From assembly GCA_035384565.1 (NCBI GenBank), contig DAOOIT010000034.1, positions 1-64,000 on the forward strand: DNA of 64,000 nucleotides, given 5' to 3'. The notes beneath the pieces were generated by a model. The model was not told where the DNA came from. It did no database searches and saw only the letters and a list, made by a program, of their open reading frames with translations. Source of the DNA: Planctomycetota bacterium (GTDB lineage: Bacteria > Planctomycetota > PUPC01 > DSUN01). Positions 42,534-50,103 of this stretch are shown piece after piece (the first letter of the stretch is position 1; every line of letters begins with the position of its first letter). The translations under genes were made by a program, and so were the position numbers.

Positions 42534-45299
42534 ATGGAACTCAATCTACCTACCCGCTATGACCCCGCCGCCGTGGAGCAACGGTGGTATCGCTTCTGGG
42601 AGGAGCGCGGCTACTTCAACGCCGACCCCGACCCAGCCCGCAAGCCCTACACCATCGTCATCCCGCCGCCCAACGTCACGGGCGTGCTCCACCTGGGCCA
42701 CGTGCTGAACAACACGTTCCAGGACATCCTGACCCGCTGGCGGCGGATGCAGGGCTACAACGCCCTCTGGCAGCCCGGCACCGACCACGCGGGCATCGCC
42801 ACCCAGAGCGTGGTCGAGCGCCTGCTCGACACCGAGGGCACCAGCCGCCACGCCCTCGGCCGCGAGAAGTTCGTCGAGCGCGTCTGGCAGGTGAAGGCCA
42901 AGCACCTGGCGACGATCAACGAACAGCTCCGCCGCCTGGGCGCCTCGCTCGACTGGCGCCGCGAGCGCTTCACCATGGACGAGGGCCTCTCCCGCGCCGT
43001 GCTCGAGGTCTTCGTGCGCCTCTATAACAAGGGCCTCGTCTACCGCGACCGCTTCATGATCAACTGGTGCCCCTTCCACCGCACGGCGCTCTCGAACGAC
43101 GAGGTAGACCACCGCACCCTTCAGGGCGGCCTGTGGTGGATCCGCTACCCGTTCAAGCGCGGCACCGGCGGGGTCACCGTGGCCACCACGCGGCCCGAGA
43201 CCATGCTCGGCGACACCGCCGTCGCCGTCAACCCCCACGACCCCCGCTACCAGGGCCTCATCGGCAAGACCGTGGTCCTGCCCCTGATGAACCGCGAAAT
43301 CCCTATCATCGCCGATGAGTACGTGGACAAGGAGTTCGGCACCGGCGCGCTCAAGATCACACCGGCCCACGACCCGAACGACTTCGCTATCGGCCGCCGC
43401 CACGGCCTAGCCGCGCCCTGCGTGATCGCGCCCGACGGCTCGATGAGCGCCGAGGCCGGCCCCTATGCGGGCCTCGACCGCTTCGAATGCCGCAAACGTG
43501 TGGTGGCCGACCTCCAGGCCCTCGGCCTGCTCGAGAAGCACGAACCCCACCAGCACGAGGTCGGCCACTGCTACCGCTGCGACAGCATCGTCGAGCCCTA
43601 CATCTCGCTCCAGTGGTTCGTACGCATGAAGCCCCTCGCGGAGCGCGCCCGCAAGGTGGCCGAGGACAAGAGCGTGCGCTTCTGGCCCCCGCGCTGGGAG
43701 ACCATGTACTACCACTGGATTGACACCGTGCCCGACTGGCCGATCAGCCGCCAACTCTGGTGGGGCCATCGAATCCCCGCCTGGTACTGCCAGGACTGCC
43801 CCGACCCGAAGCTTGACCCAGCGACCCGGCCGCCCGAGCCGCCCTACGGCGTGGGCGGCCGCCCCGTCGTCTCCGCCGCGCGGCCCGACAAGTGTCCCCA
43901 GTGCGGCGGCACGAACTTCCTCCAGGACGAGGACGTGCTCGACACCTGGTTCAGTTCGTGGCTCTGGCCCTTCTCGACCCTGGGCTGGCCCGACGACACG
44001 CCCGACCTCCGGTACTTCTACCCGACCAGCACCCTGGTGACCGGCCCCGACATCCTGGGCTTCTGGGTCGCCCGCATGATCATGGCCGGCCTCGAGTTCC
44101 TCGACGCCATCCCCTTCACCGACGTCTACCTCCACGGCATCGTGCGCGACGACCAGGGGCGCAAGATGTCCAAGAGCCTCGGCAACTCGCCCGACCCGCT
44201 CGACGTGATGAACGAGTTCGGCGCCGACGCGCTCCGCTTCTCGATCATCCTCATCACCGCCAGCGGGCAGGACGCCTATTACTCGCACGACAAGGTGGCC
44301 ATCGGGCGCAACTTCGCCAACAAACTGTGGAACGCCTCGCGCCTCGTCCTCACCAACCTGGCCGAATCGTCCGACCTGTCCGACCTGTCCGACGGGTCCT
44401 ACGCGTCCGACGACCTGTCCCTCGAGGACCGCTGGATCCTCAGCCGCCTGAGCCGCGTGACCGCCACGGTGACCGACGCCCTCGAGCGGTTCAACTTCAA
44501 CGAGGCAGCAATGGCCCTCTACGAGTTCATCTGGCACGAGCTGTGCGACTGGTATCTCGAGGCCATCAAGCCACGCATCCGCAACGCCGCGCCCGAGGCC
44601 AGAGCCTCTCGCTTCGCCGCCCAGAGCGTCGTATCGCACGTGCTCGACGGCGCGCTGCGCCTGCTGCACCCCTTCGCGCCCTTCATCACCGAGGAGATCT
44701 GGCAGCACCTGGGCAAGCTGCTGCCCGCCCGCGGCACGCTGCCCGCCGAGCGCACGCCCGCCGCGCCCAGCGTGATGATCGCCCCCTGGCCCCAGCCCGA
44801 CGGGCGCTGGCTCGACGCCGCGTGCGAGGCCACGTTCACCCAGGTCCAGGAGATCATCCGCGCCATCCGCGCCATCCGCAAGAAGATGCGCCTCGCCGAC
44901 CGCTCGCCCCGCCTGCGCGCCGTAATCTCGCTCGCCGACGCCGCCCCGCTGCCCGGCCTGGAGGCCAACCGCGCCGTCGTGTGCGACCAGGCGGCCCTCG
45001 ACGCCCTCGACATCGGCCTCGGCCTGCCCAAGCCGCCGCACGCGGCCGCCGCCGTGCTCGCCGGCATGGAGGTCTACGTGCCGCTCGAGGGCGTGATTGA
45101 CTTCGACGCCGAGCGCAAGCGCCTGGGCGACCAGCTCGCCAAGACCCGGGGCTTTCTCGAAGGCTCCGAACGCAAGCTCGCCAACGCCAACTTCGTCGAG
45201 CGCGCGCCCCACGAGGTCGTGGCCAAGGAGCGCGAGCAGAACGCCCGCCTCCGCGAGGAGATCGCCCGCCTCGAGGCCAACCTGGCCGAACTCCTGTGA
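42534..45299 (+). CDS. valS: Valyl-tRNA synthetase
   Basis: A 921-residue class I synthetase charging tRNA-Val. Motifs: HIGH-type PPPNVTGVLHLGHVLNNT, the editing domain (TTRPETMLGDTAVAVNP, ALKITPAHDPNDF), two Cys pairs (YCQDCP and CPQCGG) probably binding zinc, KMSKS in GRKMSKSLGNSPDPLDVM, the DRWILSRL start of the anticodon-binding domain, and a C-terminal coiled coil. In the linker just before DRWILSRL a Ser/Asp-rich stretch (SSDLSDLSDGSYASDDLS) is encoded by a 9-bp-period DNA repeat (44369-44411) and appears to be an in-frame insertion. The ATG at 42534 follows GGAG. Confidence 0.97.
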   Translation: MELNLPTRYDPAAVEQRWYRFWEERGYFNADPDPARKPYTIVIPPPNVTGVLHLGHVLNNTFQDILTRWRRMQGYNALWQPGTDHAGIATQSVVERLLDTEGTSRHALGREKFVERVWQVKAKHLATINEQLRRLGASLDWRRERFTMDEGLSRAVLEVFVRLYNKGLVYRDRFMINWCPFHRTALSNDEVDHRTLQGGLWWIRYPFKRGTGGVTVATTRPETMLGDTAVAVNPHDPRYQGLIGKTVVLPLMNREIPIIADEYVDKEFGTGALKITPAHDPNDFAIGRRHGLAAPCVIAPDGSMSAEAGPYAGLDRFECRKRVVADLQALGLLEKHEPHQHEVGHCYRCDSIVEPYISLQWFVRMKPLAERARKVAEDKSVRFWPPRWETMYYHWIDTVPDWPISRQLWWGHRIPAWYCQDCPDPKLDPATRPPEPPYGVGGRPVVSAARPDKCPQCGGTNFLQDEDVLDTWFSSWLWPFSTLGWPDDTPDLRYFYPTSTLVTGPDILGFWVARMIMAGLEFLDAIPFTDVYLHGIVRDDQGRKMSKSLGNSPDPLDVMNEFGADALRFSIILITASGQDAYYSHDKVAIGRNFANKLWNASRLVLTNLAESSDLSDLSDGSYASDDLSLEDRWILSRLSRVTATVTDALERFNFNEAAMALYEFIWHELCDWYLEAIKPRIRNAAPEARASRFAAQSVVSHVLDGALRLLHPFAPFITEEIWQHLGKLLPARGTLPAERTPAAPSVMIAPWPQPDGRWLDAACEATFTQVQEIIRAIRAIRKKMRLADRSPRLRAVISLADAAPLPGLEANRAVVCDQAALDALDIGLGLPKPPHAAAAVLAGMEVYVPLEGVIDFDAERKRLGDQLAKTRGFLEGSERKLANANFVERAPHEVVAKEREQNARLREEIARLEANLAELL
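44369..44411 (+). repeat. 9-bp-period GTCCGAC repeat inside valS
   Basis: GTCCGAC-type heptamers start at 44369, 44378, 44387, 44396 (as GTCCTAC) and 44405, an exact 9-bp period. Only one orientation is present, unlike the three hairpin-forming arrays. The period of three codons keeps the valS frame open and writes a Ser-Asp-Leu repeat into the protein. Confidence 0.85.
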
Positions 45300-45303
45300 C
45301 CTC

Positions 45304-45332
45304 TTGACAACCGCGCGGGGGCGTTGTACAAA
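45304..45332 (+). promoter_or_regulatory. Strong predicted promoter
   Basis: Perfect TTGACA (45304-45309), 17-nt spacer, TACAAA (45327-45332), starting 5 nt after the valS stop codon. Transcription would begin near 45339 and serve the exported coiled-coil gene alone. Confidence 0.6.
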
Positions 45333-45386
45333 AAGGGGAGTGGTTGGCTGAGAGGCGGACGTCTCTTGGGCACAAGGAGGTCGGCG

Positions 45387-46118
45387 ATGCGGAACCTGTG
45401 GATACTCGCCGCGGCGTTGGCGCTCGCGGGCCGTGTGGCCGCGGGCGGGGAAGGCCAGTGGCGGCTGGGCCAGCCGTCCCAATATCAATACCAGTACGGC
45501 TACCCCTACGGCCAGCCGCCGGTCGAACTCTCGGTCGAGCAGCAGCGCAAACTCGGCCTCAGCGACGAGCAGATCCAGAAGATCGCCGAGTTGCGCCGCG
45601 ATCTCGAGAAGGAACGGGCCAAGCTCGACGCCCAGCTCAAGGCCGCCAGCGAAGCCGCTGCCGCGGCCAACGCCGAAGTCTCCCGTCTCAGCCAGGAGGT
45701 CCGAGCCTTCTCCACCACGCGCCTCCAGAAGATCTACGACGCCGTCCTCACCCCCGAGCAGCGCAAGGCCCTCGACCAGCAGCGGTACCTCGAGCAGGCC
45801 AAGGCCTGGCTGCGCGGCTACCAGACCTGGCTCAAGCTCACCGAGGCGCAGGTCGAAGACATCTCGAACCTGCTCGTGCCCGTCTTCGAGAAGTACGCAA
45901 AGATGGACGATGAGGCGGCTGATGCCCGCGAACGGCTCGCCGAGCTGCGCCGCGCCGACAAGCTCGACATCGCGGCCATCGAGAAGGCCGAGAAAGAGGT
46001 CGAGGAACTCAGCAAGCGCAACGTCTATCAGCAGCGGCAAGAAGACCTGATGGACAGGATGCGCGCCGGCCTCTTGCCCGACCAGCTCGAGAAGATCGGC
46101 CAGATGCGCCGGCACTGA
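45387..46118 (+). CDS. Exported coiled-coil protein, unknown function
   Basis: A 243-residue exported protein. Signal peptide MRNLWILAAALALAGRVAAG; then a Tyr/Gln/Gly/Pro-rich stretch (QYQYQYGYPYGQPP, residues 33-47). The rest is almost entirely alpha-helical and charged, with heptad-like coiled-coil segments (KIAELRRDLEKERAKLDAQL; AEKEVEELSKRN). LTPEQRKALDQQRYLEQA is reminiscent of Spy/CpxP-type periplasmic LTPEQ motifs, which occur twice here (also LSVEQQRKLGLSDEQIQK), so a periplasmic chaperone-like role is possible but not shown. The ATG at 45387 follows AAGGAGG. A very good promoter suggests high expression. Confidence 0.8.
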   Translation: MRNLWILAAALALAGRVAAGGEGQWRLGQPSQYQYQYGYPYGQPPVELSVEQQRKLGLSDEQIQKIAELRRDLEKERAKLDAQLKAASEAAAAANAEVSRLSQEVRAFSTTRLQKIYDAVLTPEQRKALDQQRYLEQAKAWLRGYQTWLKLTEAQVEDISNLLVPVFEKYAKMDDEAADARERLAELRRADKLDIAAIEKAEKEVEELSKRNVYQQRQEDLMDRMRAGLLPDQLEKIGQMRRH

Positions 46119-46215
46119 GCCGGCGGCACGGGACCAGCCCCGTCGCCCCCATCGTAGCCCTTAGGCCGCACCCAGGGCGGGTCCCGCTCGGAGTGAGGCT
46201 GGGTGAGATGCTTCC

Positions 46216-49200
46216 TCACCTTGGGGCCACGTTCCACTCGGCCTCGAACTCGTACCAGCGCCCTTCGTCCATCGCAGACCCCTTGCCGTCCAGCAGGGCA
46301 ACAAAGAACTGCCGCCCGTGGACGAAGACACTGGGCTTCGCGCCCTCGGGCGTCTTGAGGCCGTTGAGGCTGAACAGCGGCTTGCCCTCCTTGAGGAACT
46401 CGATGCGGTCGGGAGCCGGGCCGCCGCTGGTCTGGCCGCGGCGGGCGCCGCCCTCCCCCACTACATCCTCCGTAACCTCCCGCGGGTTCGCAACCTGCGG
46501 GAGGTTAGAGAAGCGGAAGCGGTCGGCCTCGGGCAGTTGCACGATGGCCGCGAGGAAGGCGGACTTGTCCTTGAACGCCTTCTCGGAGCGGAAGGCCCAT
46601 TTCTGCTTGAAGGCCGGCTTGTCGGTGAAGACGTATTCGGTGCGATACCAGAGCGGCGGACGCCGAAGCTCGAAGCGCCCGAAGCCGCGGAGCTGTCCCT
46701 CGAACGCCAGGTGCAGCCCGTCGTCGGCCTTCCAGATGCGGATGCCCGATTCCACGTCGTTGCTCGCCGCGATGCGCGGCGACTCGTGCGGCTTGAAGAA
46801 CTCCTGGTCGCCATACAGATCGTGCTCCTTCGCCACCACCTTGTCGCCCACAAACAGCTCCCGAATCACCCCCGCCTGCCGCCGCAGGACGCAGGTGAAG
46901 TGCCTGTTGCTCACGATGTAGTCCGGCCCGACGCAGGAGAGGTCCGCGCCGCACAGTTTTGCAGGCCTGCCTGTCAGGATAATGCCTGGACAATCCTCTT
47001 CGCGTCTTACCGCAAGTCCATCGAGGCCTACAAGAGACAGGCCAGGCGCGCCATCCAGACGGTCGAGAAGCTGCACGTTCTCTGGCAGAAGTGCCTGGAA
47101 CCCGACACCTGACCACCGACCACGCCACTTTACCACGACGGATGTCTTCTCCGGGTGAAGAGGAGCGGACTCGTTCTCCCAAAGGACTCCCACGTTCTGT
47201 GGCCGCCAGTAGATCGAGGATCGCTTCTGCACGTGCGCGGGCTGATCGGGGAAGCCTGCGCTGTCCCGCAGAAGTCCCTCGATGGTGTGCACGCCCCACT
47301 CAGTAGCGTCAGGGAACCCGATGCGACCCTTCACGACTTGGGGGGGCAGCGATGTGTCAGCGGGGCGAATCCCCCAACCCCAGCCGCCACCACCTGGTCC
47401 GGCACTGAACAAGTCATACTCCAGAGGTCCCAGGAGGCGACCTTGGTTGATGGGCGAGTAGTCAATGTGCATTCTGGTGTCGCTGCGGTTGAGATTCACG
47501 AAGACCACACTTGTCCTGTTGGGGCTGCGCCGGAGAGAGGTGAACACGCCGGCAGCTCCGCAGTCTACGGCTCGATATGATGCTTCGCCTCGCGACAGCT
47601 CGGCGCAGGCCCGTCGAGTTTCGTTGATCCGCCGGAAGACAGGGCCATGACCTCGTTCCATCCGTTGATAGACCATCGGCACGCCGTCAATCCAGGCGGT
47701 GAGGGCGTAGAGGGCACGCATCCCCTCGACGCCATACCAGCCCTGGGCACGCAGGGTGTCGTGGCTCTCGATGTGCCGAAGGAAGATGGTGCCACGCGGG
47801 TTGATGTATTTCTGCTCCTCCAGGTATTCCTGGAGCAGGGGCACAAACTCGGCGGCGGGCATGTGGCGCCAGGCGTGGAGGACGGTGAATGCGAGGCCAA
47901 AGTCGTATTGGAAGTCGCTCACGCCGGCGTGGCGGGGACTCTCGACCTCGGCGAGGACCGCGCCGTCCTTGGGCTTGAGCTTCTTGACCTCGTCGCGGAT
48001 GCGCTTGACCATCTCGAGGCCGCCCTTGAGGCCGGCGTGGCTCGCCCTCGCGTAGGGGATGGCGGGGTCCCAGTTGTACTCCTTGCTGCCGTAGCAGGCG
48101 TCAATGCGATAGCCGTCCACGTCGTATTCGCGGACGTAGTGTGCGGCGACGTGGGCGATGTAGTCCTGCCAGTCGGGGCGGGCGAAGTCGTTGAGCCAGT
48201 AGGTGAGGGTCGAGCCGTCCTCGCGGCGGAGCATGAACTCGGGGTGCTGCTGGTTGTGGACGGCGTTGGGCGCGCCGCCGTGGGGCACGAGGTCGAGGAG
48301 CACTTTCAGGCCCAACTCGTGCGCGCGCTTGACCAGGGCGCGGAACTCCTCGGCGGTGCCGAGGCCGTCCTGGAAGCGGTAGTAGTCGAGCGGCCAATAA
48401 GGGCTCTTGTATTCGACGGGGAGAATCCAGATTGCAGTGACGCCGAGCTTCGGGAGCGTGGGCAGCAAGTATTCGGTCGCTGCCTTGAAGCCGCCGAGAT
48501 CGGTCCAGTTGCTCCCAATCGTCCCGCCAGGATGGAAGGAATAGAGGACTGCGCCGTGGAGCCATTCGGGCCTGTCGGCGGGCACTTTCACTCCCACGCT
48601 GTCAAACCAGTCCCAGAGCATCGGCAGGGCGTCCCAGTAGGCGGCGTCAACGGCCTGCATGGTCACGAAGCCGATGTGCTGGGGGACGTTGGGGCGGAGG
48701 TAGCCGGCGGCGCCGACGCCTTGAACGACATCGAACTGCCCGGTGCTTTCTTCGACGCGGACGTGGGAGGAGTCGTCGGAGCAGGCGGCGAAGAGGAGGG
48801 AGCGCTTCGGCGTGAGCTGCGCGAGGAGCGGGGCGATGGAAAGGCCGCTGCTGTGGCTGACGCCCGGCTTCATCGCCGCAAAGGGGTAGCTGTGCGGCGG
48901 CCAGTGCTTGGGGAAGCGATAGAAGCCGTCGGGCGTGGCCTTGATGCCCGGAGTGCGAAAGGTGAATGCCCGCAGTTTCACCGTCTCCTTGCCGCGATTC
49001 GTCAGCGTCGCCGAGCGGTCTACCCTCGGGAGGTCGGCGTGAAGCTTGTAGCGTTCGACGACCTCGTAGTCGCCGACGGAGATGGTCAGTTCCAGCGTGT
49101 CGGGCGCGGGCTGCTCGCGCTTGAGGAGCTTGCGGCCGGGCTTGAGCTGCTCGGCCCAGGTGGTCTTCTGGTACTCGCCGACGCCAAAGGAGATGGGGTG

Positions 49201-49365
49201 ACGACTGGCATCGGCCTCGGCGAGAACCTCGTCCCCGCGCGTCAGGCGCACGAGCGCGCCCGTGGCCTCGTCGAAGGCCAGCGAGAGCGGCCCGTGCTGG
49301 AAGGTGAACGAGGCGGCAGGGGCGAAAGAAGTAGCCATCAGAAGGAGGGTGGCGAGGCGTTTCAT
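46216..49365 (-). CDS. Exported GH13 (alpha-amylase-type) family protein
   Basis: A 1049-residue exported protein with signal peptide MKRLATLLLMATSFAPAAS. Residues about 20-270 form an N-terminal beta-domain (FTFQHGPLSLAFDEATGALV). A GH13 barrel follows from about 290: GVTAIWILPVEY, LLDLVPHGG (region I), DVDGYRIDACYG with the nucleophile Asp (region II), AVLAEVESPRH with the acid Glu (region III) and FLRHIESHDTLR with the third Asp (region IV). All three catalytic carboxylates are present, so it should be active on an alpha-glucan or related sugar. The last 350 residues are beta-rich, of unknown role. The ATG overlaps the preceding DUF4416 stop codon (ATGA), implying coupled translation. Confidence 0.88.
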   Translation of the reverse strand: MKRLATLLLMATSFAPAASFTFQHGPLSLAFDEATGALVRLTRGDEVLAEADASRHPISFGVGEYQKTTWAEQLKPGRKLLKREQPAPDTLELTISVGDYEVVERYKLHADLPRVDRSATLTNRGKETVKLRAFTFRTPGIKATPDGFYRFPKHWPPHSYPFAAMKPGVSHSSGLSIAPLLAQLTPKRSLLFAACSDDSSHVRVEESTGQFDVVQGVGAAGYLRPNVPQHIGFVTMQAVDAAYWDALPMLWDWFDSVGVKVPADRPEWLHGAVLYSFHPGGTIGSNWTDLGGFKAATEYLLPTLPKLGVTAIWILPVEYKSPYWPLDYYRFQDGLGTAEEFRALVKRAHELGLKVLLDLVPHGGAPNAVHNQQHPEFMLRREDGSTLTYWLNDFARPDWQDYIAHVAAHYVREYDVDGYRIDACYGSKEYNWDPAIPYARASHAGLKGGLEMVKRIRDEVKKLKPKDGAVLAEVESPRHAGVSDFQYDFGLAFTVLHAWRHMPAAEFVPLLQEYLEEQKYINPRGTIFLRHIESHDTLRAQGWYGVEGMRALYALTAWIDGVPMVYQRMERGHGPVFRRINETRRACAELSRGEASYRAVDCGAAGVFTSLRRSPNRTSVVFVNLNRSDTRMHIDYSPINQGRLLGPLEYDLFSAGPGGGGWGWGIRPADTSLPPQVVKGRIGFPDATEWGVHTIEGLLRDSAGFPDQPAHVQKRSSIYWRPQNVGVLWENESAPLHPEKTSVVVKWRGRWSGVGFQALLPENVQLLDRLDGAPGLSLVGLDGLAVRREEDCPGIILTGRPAKLCGADLSCVGPDYIVSNRHFTCVLRRQAGVIRELFVGDKVVAKEHDLYGDQEFFKPHESPRIAASNDVESGIRIWKADDGLHLAFEGQLRGFGRFELRRPPLWYRTEYVFTDKPAFKQKWAFRSEKAFKDKSAFLAAIVQLPEADRFRFSNLPQVANPREVTEDVVGEGGARRGQTSGGPAPDRIEFLKEGKPLFSLNGLKTPEGAKPSVFVHGRQFFVALLDGKGSAMDEGRWYEFEAEWNVAPR

Positions 49366-49994
49366 GGGTGCGGCTCCACCTGTCCCACTTGTCCCACGGG
49401 TCCCACTGGTCCCGCGGAACTTGTGGGACGTGTGGGACGTGTGGGACGTGTGTGGGGTTGTGCTTTGAGCTGCTCAAGATAGCGGGCGCGGGCCCTGGCG
49501 AAGAAAGCCAGATACGGCTCAGTGGCGTAGTCACGATAGGTCCACGGCGTGGGCGCGAAGCCCCCCTTCTTGTAGGTAAGCGTAATCTCGGCGTAGATGC
49601 CCTTGCCGATGTAGATGCGGTGAACGTAGTCCTTGGTGGTGGCTAGGAGCAGCTTCGAGCCGTCGAGGAGGCCGGGGTCGAGGTTGACGGGGCGCGGCAC
49701 GGGTGCGCCCAACTCGCGGGCAAGTTGGCCCTCCAACTCGTTGGTGCGCACCTTGATGTCGGCGAGGTCGCCGGGATTCACAAGGCGCTCGTGGGTGACG
49801 AACTTGCGGAGCAGGCCCGGCCCCATCTCGGGCTCGTAGTAGTCGGTGAAGGTGAAGGGGATGAGGGGGCTGGCGAGGTCGCTGGGGCCGAAGGTGTCGG
49901 CCAGAAGGCGCTCGGCGGCGTCGAACCACTCGGCCCGTCCGGCGAGCATGCCCACCAACAGTTTCATCGGTTTCGGGGGCCGGATGTCGCCCAA
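49362..49994 (-). CDS. DUF4416 family protein with repeat-encoded tail
   Basis: A 210-residue protein. Residues 10-175 match DUF4416 closely: KLLVGMLAGRAEWFDAAERLL, FTFTDYYEPEMGPGLLRKFV, DLADIKVRTNELEGQLA, VNLDPGLLDGSKLLLATTKD, HRIYIGKGIYAEITLTYKKG and PWTYRDYATEPYLAFF. Function is unknown; it is cytoplasmic. The last 30 residues (PTRPTRPT, then VGPVGQVGQV) are not part of the family and are encoded by the 9-bp-period hairpin array at 49382-49456. The TTG start at 49994 is supported by GGGAGG 7 nt upstream; ATG at 49967 is the alternative. Confidence 0.85.
   Translation of the reverse strand: MGDIRPPKPMKLLVGMLAGRAEWFDAAERLLADTFGPSDLASPLIPFTFTDYYEPEMGPGLLRKFVTHERLVNPGDLADIKVRTNELEGQLARELGAPVPRPVNLDPGLLDGSKLLLATTKDYVHRIYIGKGIYAEITLTYKKGGFAPTPWTYRDYATEPYLAFFARARARYLEQLKAQPHTRPTRPTRPTSSAGPVGPVGQVGQVEPHP
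49382..49456. repeat. Inverted 9-bp-period repeat array (hairpin), GTCCCAC type
   Basis: GTCCCAC-type units start at 49382, 49391, 49400 and 49409 (last GTCCCGC); after a 7-bp spacer GTGGGAC starts at 49423, 49432 and 49441, with a degenerate fourth at 49450. The two arms are inverted, so a long hairpin can form. It occupies the 3' end of the DUF4416 reading frame and lies just before the GH13 start codon. Confidence 0.85.
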
Positions 49995-50041
49995 AGCAAT
50001 CCCTCCCGCGAAACACGCGAAAGGACGCGAATGAGGAGACA

Positions 50042-50095
50042 GGGACGCGGAGCGTCCGAAGCCGGCGTCCCCACGCGGAGCGCAGGGACGAGAAG
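50042..50095. repeat. Dispersed palindromic intergenic element, inverted copy
   Basis: Block 50064-50095 is the reverse complement of 27075-27106 with one mismatch in 32. It is preceded by the palindrome GGACGCGGAGCGTCC (about 50043-50057), related to the one near 30340. It fills most of the gap between the prenyltransferase-repeat gene and the DUF4416 gene. Confidence 0.8.
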
Positions 50096-50103
50096 CCGTT
50101 CTA

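Noticed and set aside
42534..42540. T-box riboswitch ahead of valS or trpS
   Set aside because: No T-box consensus or antiterminator-like pairing was seen in 42174-42533.
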